Shown here: positions 61,911-64,000 of the stretch, in pieces | Position numbering within the stretch: position 1 is the stretch's first letter | Layout of the letters: each line of letters starts with the position of its first letter | NCBI GenBank assembly: GCA_025093555.1 | Contig: JAIWNF010000020.1 | Span: 682,001 to 746,000, forward strand | DNA: 64,000 nt | From: Circinella umbellata | Taxonomy: Eukaryota; Mucoromycota; Mucoromycetes; Mucorales; Lichtheimiaceae | Direction: 5' to 3' | Made by a program: the position numbers and the translations under genes | The notes under the pieces: model-generated | Seen by the model: only the letters and a program-made list of their open reading frames with translations | The model's database searches: none | What the model was told of the DNA's origin: nothing

Positions 61911-62071
61911 TCTTCTGTTAAGCATCAACTAGGAATAAAGGTAACAAAAATAAAATAAAAAAGCTTAGGTCGTGTACGTTTGCAAACATATATAGCACTA
62001 CTGACGATAATTTATTATTTTCTGATATGGTAAACACTTTATATTTTTGAGTACGATTTTGGATGACCACT

Positions 62072-62220
62072 GGAAGCAAAGCATGACAAAGGAATCCTCG
62101 CAGCTATGCTTCGCGCCCCTGTAGAAGGTAACATGCGCATATGCCTTGTGTCCTAAGTGACAGTCGCCAGATTCATTGCACGCATGTTGAAGCGACTGGT
62201 AGCGTCGTCATGTTTAGCTT
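62072..62220 (-). repeat. Direct repeat, copy 2 (unknown element)
   Basis: This is the second copy, 149 bp, in the same orientation and about 317 bp further on. It lacks six bases (two codons) and one more base relative to copy 1, so the minus-strand frame is shifted upstream of the conserved block. The central block differs from copy 1 mostly at synonymous positions. The outer CATGAC/GTCATG pair is kept. Confidence 0.6.
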
Positions 62221-63178
62221 CCTTTTGCAAGATACGGCAATTGCTGGTATTATATGGAGTGTTCGGTGCCAAAGTAGCAGGACGCTATATTGCTATATGG
62301 TTCAAATATTTAAGTGCCAAATAAAAAGCTGTATAGAATAGCTCAGTTTATCAAGATGTTGAATTACCATTCCCTCGAAATAAATTAGATTTTCATATTA
62401 TTAAATGTATCACAGGATAAGATAAAAACCTCAAATATCAGTTCCTACGAAGAGCTCAAATAAACAGTATTCAGTTTTATATATTGCGATTATATAATTT
62501 TCTTAGATGTTTATTTTTCTATATTGTGGATAGACCACGTTACCAGCAAATTCTTTTTATAAACTGCATTGGGGTACGTACTGCCTCTATCGGAATGTTG
62601 TTTTTGATTTACTCTAGTGTCACATCCACCTGATCATGTAGAGTTATTTAATGAGTTTCCGTTAATAAACAACACCAAGATGAGCTTATTTTCTTTGAAA
62701 GCTTCCAATTATAACTAAAATCTAGGAAATAATCTTTTTGAGCTGTATTTGCTTTTATATTGATTATTACCCAAACCTGTTGTGATTTGATTAAAAGAAT
62801 CATGTCAGAGTTGCAGCAAAAAGCACAGTTCCATATATCATACCAGGTTTTTAAAGATACATTCTTGACATCGTTGTTGATATATCTTCTGTTTCTTCTA
62901 TTTATCGTGTGAATTTCCAAGAGATCAAAAAACGAATTCATCTTCATTGTATGTTGTATATAAAACAAAAATTGGACAGGCATTACTTTGATAGTGACTT
63001 TAGAAAAAGATATGCATTTATATATAAATATCGAATATAAAATTACTTGACATAAAAAAAATTGTATTGAAGAAAAGAAAGGTTTGCAATTAAAAAATAG
63101 TGTGTTTGGAAATTTAAAAGTGAGAGTAAAATGTTTGTAGTTAAAGATGGAGATGCTAACAAAATAAAAAGAAAAAAA
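62221..63178. other. Intergenic, no supported gene
   Basis: AT-rich DNA. A 111-codon minus-strand frame at 62648-62983 has a fairly protein-like middle (KTWYDIWNCAFCCNSDMI) but matches no family I recognise and has no supporting splice or promoter context. Confidence 0.4.
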
Positions 63179-63605
63179 CTATTGGAAATTAAGGGTGGGT
63201 AGCTTAGTATTGTGTATTTCATGTAAGATATTCGAAAGCTGATCTTGATTCAAGGTTGCTCGTTTGTTTTTCTCGGGTATATTTTCATGGAGTTGGCGTC
63301 GTACACAATATTTATCGTATGCCATAGTGATTTGTTTGCATAGTCGTAAATGCATGAGAAATGGTAATAAAGTTTCGATTGAGTTTGGTAGTGATACTCT
63401 TCCAAGATTTACAAATGGATAAATGGTTTCATGATATAAAGAAAAAACGTTGAATTAAAATTACACAAACAAAATATGTTATACATGACGTTAGGAAGTA
63501 TTGCTTACCTTATCGAACCCCTAGAATATTCACAGAACGAGCAGGTGAAAAATTTTGACGTCTAGTAGCATTACCACTTCGTGCTGAAGAGCCTATCAAT
63601 GACAT
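63179..63605 (-). pseudogene. Unrecognised two-exon gene with an in-frame stop at the splice border
   Basis: Exon 1 (63605-63509) begins MSLIGSSARSGN and runs to NILGVR; the donor is GTAAGC. Exon 2 (63396-63179) encodes 72 residues before a stop, including SLPNSIETLLPFLMHLRL, CKQITMAYDKYCVRRQL and NIPEKNKRATLNQDQLSNI. The phases of donor and acceptor agree exactly. The last full codon of exon 1, however, is TAA (63510-63512), so the spliced message would stop after 31 codons. Either one base has mutated (or is a sequencing error) or a different donor is used. The protein-like, evenly composed second exon argues that a real gene of about 104 residues was here. I do not recognise the family. 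Confidence 0.4.
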
Positions 63606-63632
63606 AGCTCCCCTATTCCAAAATTAACTTAC

Positions 63633-64000
63633 CATTATAACGCCTTGATCCACGGCTCTGTGCAAAAGCATACCAGCAGAAATAAACTGATCACGGTGAA
63701 GTCTATATTGATCCTCAAATGAGCGATTCCACCAATAATAGACCTGTGATTGTTGGATCCGACCCAACACACCGGGAAATCTTCCTAGTATGTCGTGATA
63801 CAAGTCTTTGGCATCCATCCTGGCACAGTTTTGTTGGATATAAGTTCTTATGTTTTCATCTACTGTGTTTTCAGTTATAACAGGAGCAGCACGGTGTCCC
63901 GTTGAGTGCTCAATATTTATGTGGACGTATTCAAAGCGTCTTTCGATCAATCCTCGGATGAACCCACCACAGTTGTATGTTTCCATCCGTGTGCGAATTC
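63633..64000 (-). mobile_element. Transposase-like fragment, cut by the window edge
   Basis: A frame open from the right edge of the window reads toward 63633, where it meets a GTAAGT donor (63627-63632). It contains CGGFIRGLIERRFEYVHI, an HSTGH motif, IRTYIQQNCARMDAKDLY and QSQVYYWWNRSF followed by DQFISAGMLL. This order (Cys/His-rich start, an H-x-x-x-H-like stretch, then a helix with a YYWW motif before a D/S-A-x-x-L helix) resembles the region before the catalytic domain of MULE-like transposases common in fungi. That assignment comes from memory of the family pattern and is uncertain. The catalytic part is not in the window. Confidence 0.35.

Noticed and set aside
62648..62983. 111-codon minus-strand frame with Cys/Trp-rich middle
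   Set aside because: It matches no family I know. It could be a transposon remnant, but nothing in the flanks supports that.
63500..63530. GGGGTTCGATAAGG resembling a tRNA T-loop
   Set aside because: There are no matching T-stem, anticodon arm or A-box at the required distances, and it lies at a splice border of a protein-like exon. No tRNA or rRNA gene was found elsewhere in the window.

Overview
The window is nuclear DNA of a filamentous fungus, most likely an early-diverging one of the Mucoromycota (Mucorales-like). The evidence is the AT-rich sequence with long homopolymer tracts, genes split by many short introns (GTAAGT-type donors, TAG acceptors), and the gene content: an exocyst Sec3, a GATA factor, secreted GH17 and GH20 glycosidases and fungal thaumatin-like proteins. 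The species cannot be fixed from the sequence. There is no rRNA, tRNA, CRISPR or prokaryotic operon. Gene density is low: about 15 supported protein genes in 64 kb, separated by intergenic stretches of 1 to 5 kb. All functions are inferred from motifs read by eye. Exon maps were checked by reading-frame phase, not by transcripts.

Left part (1-16.5 kb): a 5' exon of a probable Cyc8/Ssn6 corepressor leaves the window to the left on the minus strand. Then come a seven-exon TMEM115-type Golgi membrane protein (+), a three-exon GH20 beta-N-acetylhexosaminidase (-) and an eight-exon secreted FAD amine oxidase (+) with an extra N-terminal domain. The 16.5-18.1 kb stretch is unusually rich in palindromes and short repeats.

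Middle (18.7-41.6 kb): five thaumatin-like (PR-5 family) genes lie on the same strand, and an intronless GH17 beta-1,3-glucanase on the other strand sits between the fourth and fifth. Copies 2, 3 and 4 are close relatives whose 5' flanks, gene bodies and 3' flanks pair differently, which points to segmental duplication plus gene conversion. The array is interrupted by a heavily decayed Crypton-type tyrosine recombinase (25.1-27.4 kb) and by a ~626-bp segment bounded by inverted repeats (28.7-29.3 kb). Relative to a paralogous copy, that segment looks like an insertion. Thaumatin-like proteins bind beta-glucan and GH17 enzymes cut or remodel it, so the cluster is a plausible cell-wall or secreted-defence neighbourhood; this is inference.

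Right part (43-64 kb): an eight-exon PHYHD1-like phytanoyl-CoA dioxygenase (-) with two microexons, an intronless polyQ GATA factor (-), a 5-kb gene-free stretch, a three-exon NUC1/EndoG-type nuclease (+) and a 17-exon Sec3 exocyst subunit (+). The end holds a pair of ~150-bp direct repeats of unknown nature, an unrecognised two-exon gene with an in-frame stop next to its splice site, and a transposase-like fragment cut by the window edge.
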